DNA of 64,000 nucleotides, taken from positions 200,061-264,060 of the forward strand of contig CAVYKK010000013.1 of NCBI GenBank assembly GCA_963769045.1, written 5' to 3'. Below are positions 1-8,445 of the stretch, piece after piece. The stretch's first letter is position 1. Each line of letters begins with the position of its first letter. The notes beneath the pieces were generated by a model. The model was not told the origin of the DNA. It searched no databases and saw only the letters and a program-made list of their open reading frames with translations. The position numbers were made by a program, and so were the translations under genes. This DNA is from Methanocella_A sp963769045. GTDB taxonomy: Archaea > Halobacteriota > Methanocellia > Methanocellales > Methanocellaceae.

Positions 1-1218
1 ATCAACAGGTCCGCTACACTGCCCCGGCCCAGCGCCATCTGCAGGAGCGACTCGGCCGCGAACAGGACCGCGAAGGGCGCCCCGAAGGCGATAATGGCGT
101 ACGGCGGCACCACGCCCATGAGCAGCAGGTAACCCACGAACCCCATGAGAATGACGGTCAGAAGCAGGCCGATCGTGCCCAGCGAGTAAACTACGGCGGT
201 CTGCAGCACCTTGGCGTTGATCTCGTCCTTCGACATGCCCATGTATTTCTTGAGCGTGTCCACGCTGCCCCGGGTCCAGCGCACCCGCTGGCTCCACCAG
301 TCGTGCCAGTTGATGGCAGGCTGCTCGTAGCTCTCGATGGTGTAGTCGACGATCATGCGATAGCTCTTGTTGATCAGCTTCATGCCCAGGTCGCTGTCTT
401 CGGTGAGGCTCTTCTCGTCGAAGCCGCCGATAGCGTCCAGCGCGCTCTTGCTTATGAAGACATTGGAGCCATAGATCAGGTGAGCCCCGGTGACCATCTC
501 GGAGAAGAAACGGGAGAAGTTGTTGATGACTGTGTACTCGTTGCCGATGATGAACGTAAAGAGGTTGTAGTCCATGTTCCGGACAAGTAGCTTGCCGCCG
601 ATGCAGCCCAGCTGCGGATCCGCGGTGAACTGGGCCGAGGCCCTGTGAATGGCATCCCGGTGGACAACGTGGTCTGCATCGTAGAGACCGATAACCTGGC
701 CCCGGGCTATGGGGTAGGCAGATATTGCATGCACCTGCCTTGGTGCCGACATGCGCTCCCTCATTGGCAATAGCCCTGATATTCGGGTATTTGCCGGCCA
801 GTCGCAGCGCGATCTGTGGCGTGGAGTCTGAGCACTTGGGTGGCTTCTCGTAGGCTATGATTATCTCGAGCTTATCCATCGGGAAGTTAGACGCGAGGAC
901 GCTTTCCACGCACGTCTCCAGCACTCGCTCCTCGTTGAGCACCGGTATGATGATGGTCACAGGCAGCAGATCGCTGTCAGCCGTCTCCGGTGCAGTCACC
1001 CTGCGGGACTGCCGGGCAAGGCCGACGGCGAAGAACAGCGCTATCAGCGCCACCGTGCCGGTAATGACGTAAGTAAGGACCCAGAACAGGTTGACCCAGA
1101 ACTGATGGTCGGTGATCGACGGGCCGCCGAAAAGGGCCGTATAGACGACCATCCCGGCGAGGATGCCGACTGCCAGGAGCACCAGGATCATCATGGCAAA
1201 TACTATTTGGTTTTTCAT
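1..1218 (-). pseudogene. Processive family 2 membrane glycosyltransferase, truncated by window edge, one frameshift
   Basis: The reading frame starts at ATG 1218 with two hydrophobic segments (about residues 4-26 and 36-60). It continues with a GT-A fold (IIIPVLNEE), then in another frame the nucleotide-sugar site GLYDADHV, the motif LTEDSDLG and the QxxRW box QRVRW. C-terminal membrane segments run off the window. This is the order seen in processive enzymes such as cellulose or hyaluronan synthases, so it likely makes a surface polysaccharide. An extra base near 720 (ATC-T-GCC) separates the two halves. Removing it restores the expected NIAYPIARGQ, so this may be a recent mutation or a sequence error rather than an old pseudogene. 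The substrate cannot be told. Confidence 0.8.
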
Positions 1219-1453
1219 GTGCAGACCCTTATACTTTAAGCGTACTTTAAGCGTATATTCCGCCCTGCTTCTATTTAAGGATACTCGATGAGCGTATGGA
1301 GCACAGGCTAATTACTTTATAGGTACACGGCAATATCCGTATAGCATGCCCTGCCCATAGGGCAGTGTGACCCTGTCCGATGACAGGATAACTTACAAAT
1401 ATTTCGAGGAGTACTAAGGTACATATGACATATCCTTCCGGTGTGGGAGCTGA

Positions 1454-2092
1454 ATGATGCAGGCGACCGTGGAAGCAGACCGGGAAGAGCACGTGATGGA
1501 CGTGATCCTGGGCGTCGCCAAGAGCATCTCGAAGAGCGGCGAAGGAGGCCTGATCGTGATAGCGGAGCGGGCCGACGTCGAAGGGCTCTACGAGACCCAC
1601 TACCCTCAGTTCACCTCGGCCTCGCCGATCACTGAGAAGGGTATGAACGTGGTGCTGGAGAAACTGGCCACCATCGACGGCGCGATGATTATCACTCCCC
1701 GGGGCGAGCTGGTAGCTTATGGCGCCCGCCTGCTGCGGTCGACCACATTGCCGGGCTTCGGCACACGCCACGCTGCGGCGAGCGGCATCACCGAGAGCAT
1801 AATGGCGGCGACAGCCGTCCTCATATCCGAGGAGTCGAGCTGGATCAAGCTGTTCCAGGCCGGCAACATCGTCCTTGAAATGGACGCGTCGGAGGTCAAC
1901 CCCAACGTCATGGAGAAGGTCGCCGGGTTCCTGACCAGAGGCGACACCGCCCTGCTGGCAGCCGCGTTCCTGTCCATCGTCGTCGTCCAGGTATCGCCGG
2001 AGAGCATCGTCTTCATCGGCGGCGCTTATCTTATCGTCAAGTCCACCTTCGAGACGATCTCGTCGCTCCTCAAAGGCGTGGACAGCACCTGA
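1454..2092 (+). CDS. Diadenylate cyclase (c-di-AMP synthase, DisA_N/DAC domain) with C-terminal membrane segments
   Basis: This 212-residue protein carries the two signatures of DAC domains, DGA at residues 75-77 and GTRHAAA at 103-109, plus the following SEE at 125-127. DAC enzymes condense two ATP into cyclic di-AMP. Archaeal single-domain versions are called DacZ. After the catalytic domain, residues about 165-200 are strongly hydrophobic and probably form one or two membrane segments, an inverted order compared with bacterial CdaA, where the membrane part comes first. The start ATG 1454 lies in an ATGATG pair; the second ATG (1457) is equally possible. It is flanked by genes on the other strand, so it is probably transcribed alone. 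Confidence 0.85.
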   Translation: MMQATVEADREEHVMDVILGVAKSISKSGEGGLIVIAERADVEGLYETHYPQFTSASPITEKGMNVVLEKLATIDGAMIITPRGELVAYGARLLRSTTLPGFGTRHAAASGITESIMAATAVLISEESSWIKLFQAGNIVLEMDASEVNPNVMEKVAGFLTRGDTALLAAAFLSIVVVQVSPESIVFIGGAYLIVKSTFETISSLLKGVDST

Positions 2093-2126
2093 TTTTTCTG
2101 AGGGCACCGGCATCGCCGGAAATCTC

Positions 2127-2582
2127 TCATTTGAACAACTTAAAGGTCAGCGACTTGTTCAGCGTGAAGGCATACACGAAGCCGATGAAAGCGACGATAA
2201 CCTTCGAGACCATGACGATTGCATTAGAATCCGGGTTGTTGAAGACCATGTCCACGAAGACGAACATCAGGCCCAGGGTCAGCAGGTACTGGGTGAACGC
2301 GATGATCGAGAACGAGGCGAACTGGAAGTGTACCTGGCTTGACTTGTTCCGGAACGTGAAGGTCTTGTTAAAATAAAAGCTTACGGCCATGCCGAGCAGG
2401 TAGCTCATCGCCTGGCCGGTCAGGTAGAATATGTTGAGATAGTTGATAAAGATGAACAGGAACGCCATATCGACCAGCGTGGCGAGCACGCCGACCATCA
2501 GGGCCTTGACCAGCTTCTTATAGTCCTTGTAGACCCCGACGAGCGCGGCGTCCGCCCTTACCAGCAAATCGATCAATGGCAC
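2127..2582 (-). CDS. GtrA-like four-helix membrane protein
   Basis: This is a 151-residue protein with four predicted membrane helices and the GtrA-family pattern: helix 1 with VGVLATLVDM, the FYFNKTFTFRNK loop after helix 2, and a matching NKSLTFKLF end. GtrA proteins are proposed to move or position polyprenyl-linked sugars for glycosyltransferases. A second, diverged copy lies directly upstream on the same strand, so a two-gene operon that arose by tandem duplication is likely. The length is normal for the family. The partner glycosyltransferase cannot be assigned, although one is encoded at the left window edge. Confidence 0.8.
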   Translation of the reverse strand: MPLIDLLVRADAALVGVYKDYKKLVKALMVGVLATLVDMAFLFIFINYLNIFYLTGQAMSYLLGMAVSFYFNKTFTFRNKSSQVHFQFASFSIIAFTQYLLTLGLMFVFVDMVFNNPDSNAIVMVSKVIVAFIGFVYAFTLNKSLTFKLFK

Positions 2583-2699
2583 ACCTGCAATTTGTTTCAG
2601 CTTCCTACATTACATCTCTGATGTTTTATAATGTTTCGGGTGAGGACATCGCTCTTCGCGGTAAAGCCGCGTGTTTACGACGGCAGTTCTGCTAAGTAG

Positions 2700-3146
2700 C
2701 TACTTAAACCATTTAAAAGTCAGCCGGCTGTTCACTACAAAGGCGTAAATAAAGCCGATGACTGTCGCGATACCATTGGCGATCACGGCATAGAAGACGT
2801 CGTCGTTCCTGAACCCCAGCTCGACGACCAGAGAGAGGACAAGCAAAACGATCAGGAGCTGAGTATACGCCACTGCCGCGAAGGAAGCCAGCTGGAGGTG
2901 TACTTTTTCGTAAGCGCTCCTGAACGTGTAAGTCCGGTTAAGGTAGTAACTAAATGCCATGCCTGCGTGATAGGATAGAATACTGGCAAGCAGGTAGCCC
3001 AAAGAGGTGTAGCTGAGGAGCAAAGTGAATAAGGACAGGTTGACCGTAGTGGAGACAGCGCCCACGGTGAGGTACCTGAAAAATTTTTTATAGCCCGGGT
3101 ATACCTTCGCAAGGACAACTTCCGCTTTTACCAGAGTAGAATTCAC
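2700..3146 (-). CDS. GtrA-like four-helix membrane protein (paralogue)
   Basis: This 148-residue protein shares its layout with the downstream gene: VGAVSTTVNLSLF in helix 1, YYLNRTYTFRSA in the first loop and VNSRLTFKWFK at the C terminus. It is therefore a tandem paralogue of the GtrA family, thought to act in membrane flipping or delivery of lipid-linked sugars. A 117-bp spacer separates the two genes. Hydrophobic segments span about residues 25-47, 54-74, 87-110 and 120-140. No catalytic residues are expected. The functional role is inferred from the family only. Confidence 0.8.
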   Translation of the reverse strand: MNSTLVKAEVVLAKVYPGYKKFFRYLTVGAVSTTVNLSLFTLLLSYTSLGYLLASILSYHAGMAFSYYLNRTYTFRSAYEKVHLQLASFAAVAYTQLLIVLLVLSLVVELGFRNDDVFYAVIANGIATVIGFIYAFVVNSRLTFKWFK

Positions 3147-3162
3147 CGGGACACCCGCTATC

Positions 3163-3763
3163 CTATATCATTGCAGAAAAATTTTTAAGCATCCTTAGAC
3201 CGACTGTACCGCTCTTCTCCGGGTGGAACTGGGTCCCGACGGCGTTGCCGGCTTCATTGGCCGCTATTGCCGTGAACTCGCCGCCATAGTCGGTGGCCGC
3301 GACCGTGCTGTCGTTGATCCCGGCACGGTATGAGTGGACAAAATAAACGTAGGAGCCTTCCGGTATGCCCTTGAGCAGCGGGTGCTCTTTTTTGACGGTG
3401 AGCGAGTTCCAGCCCATGTGGGGGACTTTGAGACGGCCATTGAAGCGCGTGACCCGGCCCGGCACGATGCCAAGGCCCTTGATCAGGCCGCCCTCCTCGC
3501 TTTCCTCGTAGAGCATCTGCATGCCGAGGCATATGCCGAGGAACGGGACGCCGGCCTCGATCCTCTCCGGTCAGGACTTTCTGTAGCGGGGCTACCTGGC
3601 GCATGCAGGCCTCGAAGGCCCCGACGCCCGGCAGCACGATCGCGTCCGCGGACTCGATCTCTCCGGGGTCGCCGGTCATCTTGCCCGGCGTGCCCACGAA
3701 GGCCAGCCCTCGCTCCACGCTGCGGATGTTGCCTGCGCCGTAGTCGACGATCGCTATCTTCAA
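3163..3763 (-). pseudogene. hisH: Imidazole glycerol phosphate synthase glutamine amidotransferase subunit HisH, one frameshift
   Basis: The gene begins at TTG 3763 (IAIVDYGAGNIRSV) and ends at 3163. It has the oxyanion segment LPGVGAFE, the nucleophile motif GICLGMQML and the triad His/Glu in FHPEKSG. HisH releases ammonia from glutamine for HisF in histidine synthesis. An extra G near 3567-3568 breaks the frame between QKVLT and ERIEAGVPFLG. With it removed the protein is full length (about 199 residues) and every active-site residue is present, so a sequence error or a very recent mutation is likely. The TTG overlaps the TGA of the upstream gene (TTGA), which indicates translational coupling. 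It resembles ordinary HisH more than the sugar-type HisH at 57.1 kb. Confidence 0.8.
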
Positions 3764-5643
3764 GCTTCCTCTCTCCGGAACTTCACCAGCGGGCAGATGT
3801 CGATGCACTCGCCGCACGCGGTGCACGCCTCGTTGATGATCGCTTTGTGGTTCTCCTTGGTAATAGCATTTGTGGGGCAGGTGCCCACGCAGACGCCACA
3901 GCCAATACATAACATGCCCCGGCGGATAGCTTTTACAGCCTTCTGGGCAACAGAGATAGCCGAATCCTGGTCCTTCGCCCGGACGACCACGGTACCGGTC
4001 GCGTATACCTGGATGCTCGCATCGTCCATAGGCACATAGATCACGCCGTCCATGGACTTTACTTCGCCCAGCGGCCGCAGCATCATCTCGAGCCGCTCCA
4101 TGTCCAGCGGCGAGTCGAAGCTCCCTTCGGCGCTCATGGAGCCGTCCTTGCAGGGGCGGTAGCCCGCGGCCAGCGCAAAGTTAAGCTCGCCGGTCTTGCC
4201 TTCCGGCGCGGTCTTCTCGATGCCCAGCGACTGCCGCAGCTCTTCCCACTGCTTCGGCAGGCGTCGCCATCGCCACAGGCCGTATGTCACATAGCCCGGC
4301 GACAGGCCGACCTTGCGGCAGTAGTCGAACAGGAACGATTCCCACCGCTGCCACATTTCGGGGTGCTGCTCTTTGACGTACTCATAGTCGGCCAGACTGG
4401 CGCTCGGGCACAGCCAGCAGCCGATCCGGTCGAAGCCCCGCTCGTACAGGACGTTGTACGGCGCCTTCTCCCGGAACAGGAACAGCCAGATATGCAGCGC
4501 AGTCCAGCCCTGTATGGGCGACGCGCTGGTCTGGTTGCCTACCCAGGGGTTCTGCCAGACGCGCTGGCTCTTGGCCCGCACTTCGGACTCGTAGCGGCGT
4601 TGGCCGATGAATGTAAGCACGCCGTGCGGGTACTTGTTCTCGATGAAATTGGTGATCGGGCCCAGCTTGCAGACCTTGCAGCACCAGCGAGCTTCTACTG
4701 ACGGTGGTCCAAACCGCGGCGCCGCGTCCCAGAAGGGCTCCGCCTCAACGATGCTGACAGGCAGGCCGTATTTCTCTGCGACCAGATGCACGTTCCCTGT
4801 AGTCTCGGGGAACTCCAGGCCGGTGTCTATGTACATGACGTCGAACGACGGCAGGGCTTTTTTCACCAACAGCAGCGTGGCCAGGCTGTCCTTGCCGCCG
4901 GAATAGGATACAGTGACCGGCAGCTTCTGCTGCTCAGCGGTCTTCTTCGCGAAGCTGACTGCCTCGTGCTCATAGCCGTCGAGGTAATTACGGTTTGCCT
5001 CAAGGGCATCGTCCCACGTCTGCCCGCCGGCAGGCACCGGGTGATCGTCATAGCCATTCCACCGGACCTTGACCGCCACACCGCGTTTGCGCTGCTTCAT
5101 GTCGGCGCCGGTCATCTTTGCGCGTCCTACGGCGATGGGCCGGCCGTCGAGAAGTACCACTACCTCGTCGTCGACCTGTATGTTCTCGTCGCAGTCGACC
5201 ACACCGGGGCCGAGCATGTTGGAGCTGCCGAGCAGGGGTTTCTCCGCACCCTTGTCTGCGATCACGTAGCCTTTCGTGATCTTCATCTGCTTTGCCGCGT
5301 AGGCCCGGGGCATGAACATCCATTTGAGCCGCACCGGGTCGAAGCGGACTGCGCCGAACATCTGCCCGTCTACGTAGACCTCGTCCAGGCGGTCCTCATA
5401 AGGAGCCTTGTTGAGCACAGCGAGCTTGCCTGCCAGGAGGTCGCCCTCGTGGCCGAAGCCTTCGGCTATCGTACGGCTGACCAGGGCTATGTCGAAGGGA
5501 AACGCCGGGCGGATGTCGCCGGGGGGCGTTACCTCGACCTTGCGGGCTTCGCCGCCGCACTTCGCACACTTCTTGCCCAGCACGGGCACGTTGCACGCGT
5601 CGCACCAGAACAGCGTCAGCTTGCCGAGATAAACGTGGCTCAT
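3760..5643 (-). CDS. PAPS reductase-like protein with zinc ribbon, PUA domain and two [4Fe-4S] clusters
   Basis: This is a 627-residue multidomain protein. The N-terminal zinc ribbon has Cys14/Cys17 and Cys27/Cys30. A PUA-like RNA-binding region follows (about 80-200). The PP-loop ATP pyrophosphatase/PAPS reductase domain has SYSGGKDSL at 247-254. A cysteine-rich stretch contains WCCKVCK and GCWLCPSA, and the C-terminal ferredoxin holds two CxxCxxC clusters. Proteins of this plan occur in methanogens and are annotated as phosphoadenosine phosphosulfate reductase family, but the PUA and zinc ribbon argue for RNA or a sulfur-transfer substrate rather than sulfate assimilation. It is translationally coupled to hisH. 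The exact reaction is unknown. Confidence 0.85.
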   Translation of the reverse strand: MSHVYLGKLTLFWCDACNVPVLGKKCAKCGGEARKVEVTPPGDIRPAFPFDIALVSRTIAEGFGHEGDLLAGKLAVLNKAPYEDRLDEVYVDGQMFGAVRFDPVRLKWMFMPRAYAAKQMKITKGYVIADKGAEKPLLGSSNMLGPGVVDCDENIQVDDEVVVLLDGRPIAVGRAKMTGADMKQRKRGVAVKVRWNGYDDHPVPAGGQTWDDALEANRNYLDGYEHEAVSFAKKTAEQQKLPVTVSYSGGKDSLATLLLVKKALPSFDVMYIDTGLEFPETTGNVHLVAEKYGLPVSIVEAEPFWDAAPRFGPPSVEARWCCKVCKLGPITNFIENKYPHGVLTFIGQRRYESEVRAKSQRVWQNPWVGNQTSASPIQGWTALHIWLFLFREKAPYNVLYERGFDRIGCWLCPSASLADYEYVKEQHPEMWQRWESFLFDYCRKVGLSPGYVTYGLWRWRRLPKQWEELRQSLGIEKTAPEGKTGELNFALAAGYRPCKDGSMSAEGSFDSPLDMERLEMMLRPLGEVKSMDGVIYVPMDDASIQVYATGTVVVRAKDQDSAISVAQKAVKAIRRGMLCIGCGVCVGTCPTNAITKENHKAIINEACTACGECIDICPLVKFRREEA

Positions 5644-5767
5644 CGCGGTGAAAATGGAGTAGACAATATATATGAACTTTTACTTCCGGGTACAATACAC
5701 GGTAACGTTATGCCGGGGATGGCTGGCGGGACAGGCCGGGAAGGCGCTTACGCGCGGGGGATGTCAA

Positions 5768-5974
5768 TTAATCCTGTTCCCAGGCTCTCAAGGTGTAGAC
5801 GATCAGGAAAATGTCGATGACCAGCAGCATGACGAGAAACAGGACCAGCCAGACGCCATCCGCCTCTGGTATCGTTACGAGCGAGCCGACGACGCCCGTG
5901 GCCATGCCCATCAGTACGAGCAGAATGACGGCGCCTGCTACGATCTCGGCAATTAGTACTGTGAGTTTATTCAC
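5768..5974 (-). CDS. Small two-helix membrane protein of unknown function
   Basis: This 68-residue protein starts at GTG 5974. It consists of two hydrophobic helices (about residues 7-30 and 42-62) joined by a short polar loop PEADG and ends in a charged tail LRAWEQD. The composition is that of a real membrane protein, and no larger gene occupies either strand here. No family was recognised. It lies between the PAPS-reductase-like gene and the chagasin-like gene, with its start facing the latter. Confidence 0.55.
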   Translation of the reverse strand: MNKLTVLIAEIVAGAVILLVLMGMATGVVGSLVTIPEADGVWLVLFLVMLLVIDIFLIVYTLRAWEQD

Positions 5975-6070
5975 TGCGAAGCTCCATGACGATCAATGGC
6001 TGGCGGCTATAAAATTTTTTCTGGGCTCAATGATTGCGACAATAATACTATAAGCCACAGCAGCGCGTTC

Positions 6071-6382
6071 ATGAAACGGATGAAGGTCACTCAGGACGAC
6101 AACGGCCGCTGCATCATCCTGAAGCTCCGCGAGAAGCTCGAGGTCCGCCTGCCGGAGAGCATGGTCTCGGGCTACGTCTGGGAGTACCGCGAGGAATGCC
6201 CGGTACTGAGGCTGGACGACTCGGACTATGCCGAACGCGGCCCGGCGCGGTTCAACGGCCTTGGAGAACGCTCCTGGCATTTCGCAGCCGTTGCCACCGG
6301 CGGCTGCAAGCTCAACTTTTACCTTGTACGGCCATGGTCTGCGCCGTCACTGGAGTACTCGCTTTCAATTACGATTCAGTGA
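6071..6382 (+). CDS. Chagasin-family cysteine protease inhibitor (I42)
   Basis: The protein of about 103 residues shows the three loops that chagasin-type inhibitors insert into papain-like active sites: SGYVWEYR (the GYxW loop), GLGERSWHF and VRPW. The strands between them alternate as in the immunoglobulin-like inhibitor fold. No signal peptide is seen from ATG 6071, so it would act in the cytoplasm unless an upstream start is used; the frame is open back to 5996, but that extension is poorly composed. It probably blocks a C1-type cysteine protease, either endogenous or foreign. No such protease is encoded in the window. Confidence 0.7.
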   Translation: MKRMKVTQDDNGRCIILKLREKLEVRLPESMVSGYVWEYREECPVLRLDDSDYAERGPARFNGLGERSWHFAAVATGGCKLNFYLVRPWSAPSLEYSLSITIQ

Positions 6383-6590
6383 AGAGAAAAGGCCAGGCGA
6401 TTATCCGCAGACATTGGAAAATTATTTATAGAAGTGTAATCTCATATTTGACCGCGATACCCGCAGAACAGAAGGTATAATTCGGGCGGGCATTGCGCCT
6501 GTAATCTATTGTCGATTTACGGCGAGAAGAATTAAAAACCCCTGTATGCCAATGGCCTTGCAAGGCTTCAGGGCAAGGGGAGCCATCGTA

Positions 6591-6655
6591 AATTATATAT
6601 AGAATTACAAGCACATAAATGCCTGCTACACAGGTTACTTCACATTTAAGGAGGT
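6591..6655 (+). promoter_or_regulatory. Thermosome promoter (TATA box) and ribosome binding site
   Basis: A TATA box (TTATATATA, about 6593-6601) is followed, about 48 bases later, by a strong GGAGGT at 6650-6655. That site is 7 bases before the TTG at 6663 and settles this non-ATG start. The leader would be about 40 bases. Confidence 0.7.
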
Positions 6656-6662
6656 TACAAAT

Positions 6663-8309
6663 TTGGCACAGCAACAGAGTGGTCAACCAGTGATTATTTT
6701 AAGGGAAGGCTCCACCCGGACGAGGGGCCGCGACGCTCAGGGTATGAACCTCATGGCCGCGAGGGCCGTGGCCGAGGCAGTCAGGACGACGCTCGGGCCG
6801 AAGGGCATGGACAAGATGCTCGTGGACTCCCTCGGCGACGTCGTGATTACCAACGACGGCGTTACGATTCTCAAGGAAATGGACATCGAGCACCCCGCTG
6901 CGAAGATGATCGTGGAGATCGCCAAGACCCAGGACGACGAGGTCGGCGACGGCACCACCACCGCAGTCGTATTAGCCGGTGAGTTACTCAAGAAGTCCGA
7001 GGCCCTGCTGGACCAGGACGTTCACCCCACGGTGATCGCGTCCGGCTACAGGCAGGCAGCCAACAAGGCCAGGGAAATCCTCAACAACCTCGCGTTCGAC
7101 GTCTCGGTCAAGGATGAGCAGCTCCTGAAGGAGTTCGCCATCACCGCGATGACGGGCAAGGGCGCCGAGGCCGTAGGCGAGAAGCTGGCCGACCTCATCG
7201 TCAAGGCAGTCAAGGCTGTCGTGGACGAGAACGGCAAGGTCGACATCGACGATGTCAAGGTAGAGAAGAAGGTCGGCGGCACCATCGGCGACAGCGAGCT
7301 CATCCAGGGCATCGTAGTCGACAAGGAACGCATCCACCCGAACATGCCGAAGACCGTGAAGAACGCGAAGATCGCGCTGCTCGACTGCCCGCTGGAGATC
7401 GAGAAGACGGAGATCGACGCCAAGATCGAGATCACCAGCCCCGACCAGCTCCAGAGCTTCCTGGACCAGGAAGAGAAGATGCTCAAGGACATGGTCGACA
7501 AGATCAAGAAGACCGGCGCCAACGTCGTGTTCTGCCAGAAGGGCGTGGACGACCTCGTCCAGCACTACCTGGCGAAGGCCGGCATCATGGCCGCCCGCCG
7601 TGTCAAGGAGTCCGACCTCAAGAAGCTCGCCAAGAGCACGGGCGCCCGCGTTAGCACCAGCGTCGATGAGCTCGCCAAGAGCGACCTCGGCGATGCAGGC
7701 CTCGTGGAAGAGCGCAAGATCGGCGACGAGAACATGATCTTCGTCGAGAAGTGCAAGGACCCGAAGGCAGTCAGCATGATCCTCCGCGGCGGCACCGAGC
7801 ACGTCGTAGACGAGCTGTACCGCGCCGTACACGATGCGCTCCGCGTCGTGGGCGTAGTCGTCGAGGACAAGAAGTACGTCGTGGGCGGAGGCGCCTGCGA
7901 GGTAGAGCTCGCGCTCCGGCTGAAGGACTTCGCGTCCACGGTCGGCGGCAGAGAGCAGCTCGCCATCGAGGCGTTCGCGGAGGCCATGGAGGTCATCCCG
8001 AGGACGCTCGCCGAGAACGCCGGCCTGGACCCGATCGACACGCTGGTCAGCCTGCGCAGCAAGCACGAGGGCAAGAACGGCATGAAGACCGCGGGCATCA
8101 ACGTCTTCACCGGCGACGCAGTCGACATGAAGAAGGAGAAGGTCGTCGAACCCCTCCGTGTCAAGACCCAGGCCGTCAGTGGCGCCAGCGAGGCAGCCAT
8201 CATGATCCTGAGGATTGACGACGTCATTGCAGCCAGCAAGTTAAGCGGCGGCAAGGGCGGCCCGGGCATGGGCCCGGGCGGCATGGGCGAGATGGACATG
8301 GGAATGTAA
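6663..8309 (+). CDS. ths: Thermosome subunit (group II chaperonin)
   Basis: This 548-residue cytosolic ATP-dependent chaperonin forms double-ring complexes that fold proteins inside a built-in lid. Visible hallmarks are RTTLGPKGMDKML (40-52), the ATP-binding GDGTTT at 95-100, the hydrolysis region around GGGACEVELA, and the Gly/Met-rich C-terminal tail GGMGEMDMGM that lines the cavity. The length is normal for the family. It starts at TTG 6663 with a strong ribosome binding site. It appears to be a single gene with its own promoter and a T-rich terminator. The GC-rich, lysine-codon-biased composition suits a highly expressed gene. Confidence 0.97.
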   Translation: MAQQQSGQPVIILREGSTRTRGRDAQGMNLMAARAVAEAVRTTLGPKGMDKMLVDSLGDVVITNDGVTILKEMDIEHPAAKMIVEIAKTQDDEVGDGTTTAVVLAGELLKKSEALLDQDVHPTVIASGYRQAANKAREILNNLAFDVSVKDEQLLKEFAITAMTGKGAEAVGEKLADLIVKAVKAVVDENGKVDIDDVKVEKKVGGTIGDSELIQGIVVDKERIHPNMPKTVKNAKIALLDCPLEIEKTEIDAKIEITSPDQLQSFLDQEEKMLKDMVDKIKKTGANVVFCQKGVDDLVQHYLAKAGIMAARRVKESDLKKLAKSTGARVSTSVDELAKSDLGDAGLVEERKIGDENMIFVEKCKDPKAVSMILRGGTEHVVDELYRAVHDALRVVGVVVEDKKYVVGGGACEVELALRLKDFASTVGGREQLAIEAFAEAMEVIPRTLAENAGLDPIDTLVSLRSKHEGKNGMKTAGINVFTGDAVDMKKEKVVEPLRVKTQAVSGASEAAIMILRIDDVIAASKLSGGKGGPGMGPGGMGEMDMGM

Positions 8310-8334
8310 ATTCCCATCTCTTTCCTCCACCTCA

Positions 8335-8349
8335 CTTTTTTATTTTTCT
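8335..8349 (+). terminator. T-tract terminator downstream of the thermosome gene
   Basis: Two T runs (TTTTTT, then TTTTT) lie 26-40 bases after the thermosome stop codon, without an obvious hairpin. Such U-rich tracts are typical archaeal terminators. Confidence 0.55.
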
Positions 8350-8445
8350 CAACGCCATTTCTGCAGACAACCGTATCGACGGCCATAGCCTTCGTTTAAA
8401 CGGCAAAAAAGCCTTAAGTATCTGCCTTTCGAGTGTTCACTATAC

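Noticed and set aside
1271..2113. Long leftward open frame opposite the diadenylate cyclase gene
   Set aside because: It mirrors the cyclase codons, has no recognisable domain, and the plus-strand protein carries DAC motifs.
3163..3763. Programmed ribosomal frameshift in hisH
   Set aside because: No slippery sequence or downstream structure is evident; a single-base error or mutation is simpler.
6984..8066. Long leftward open frame opposite the thermosome gene
   Set aside because: It arises from codon bias of the highly conserved thermosome on the other strand.
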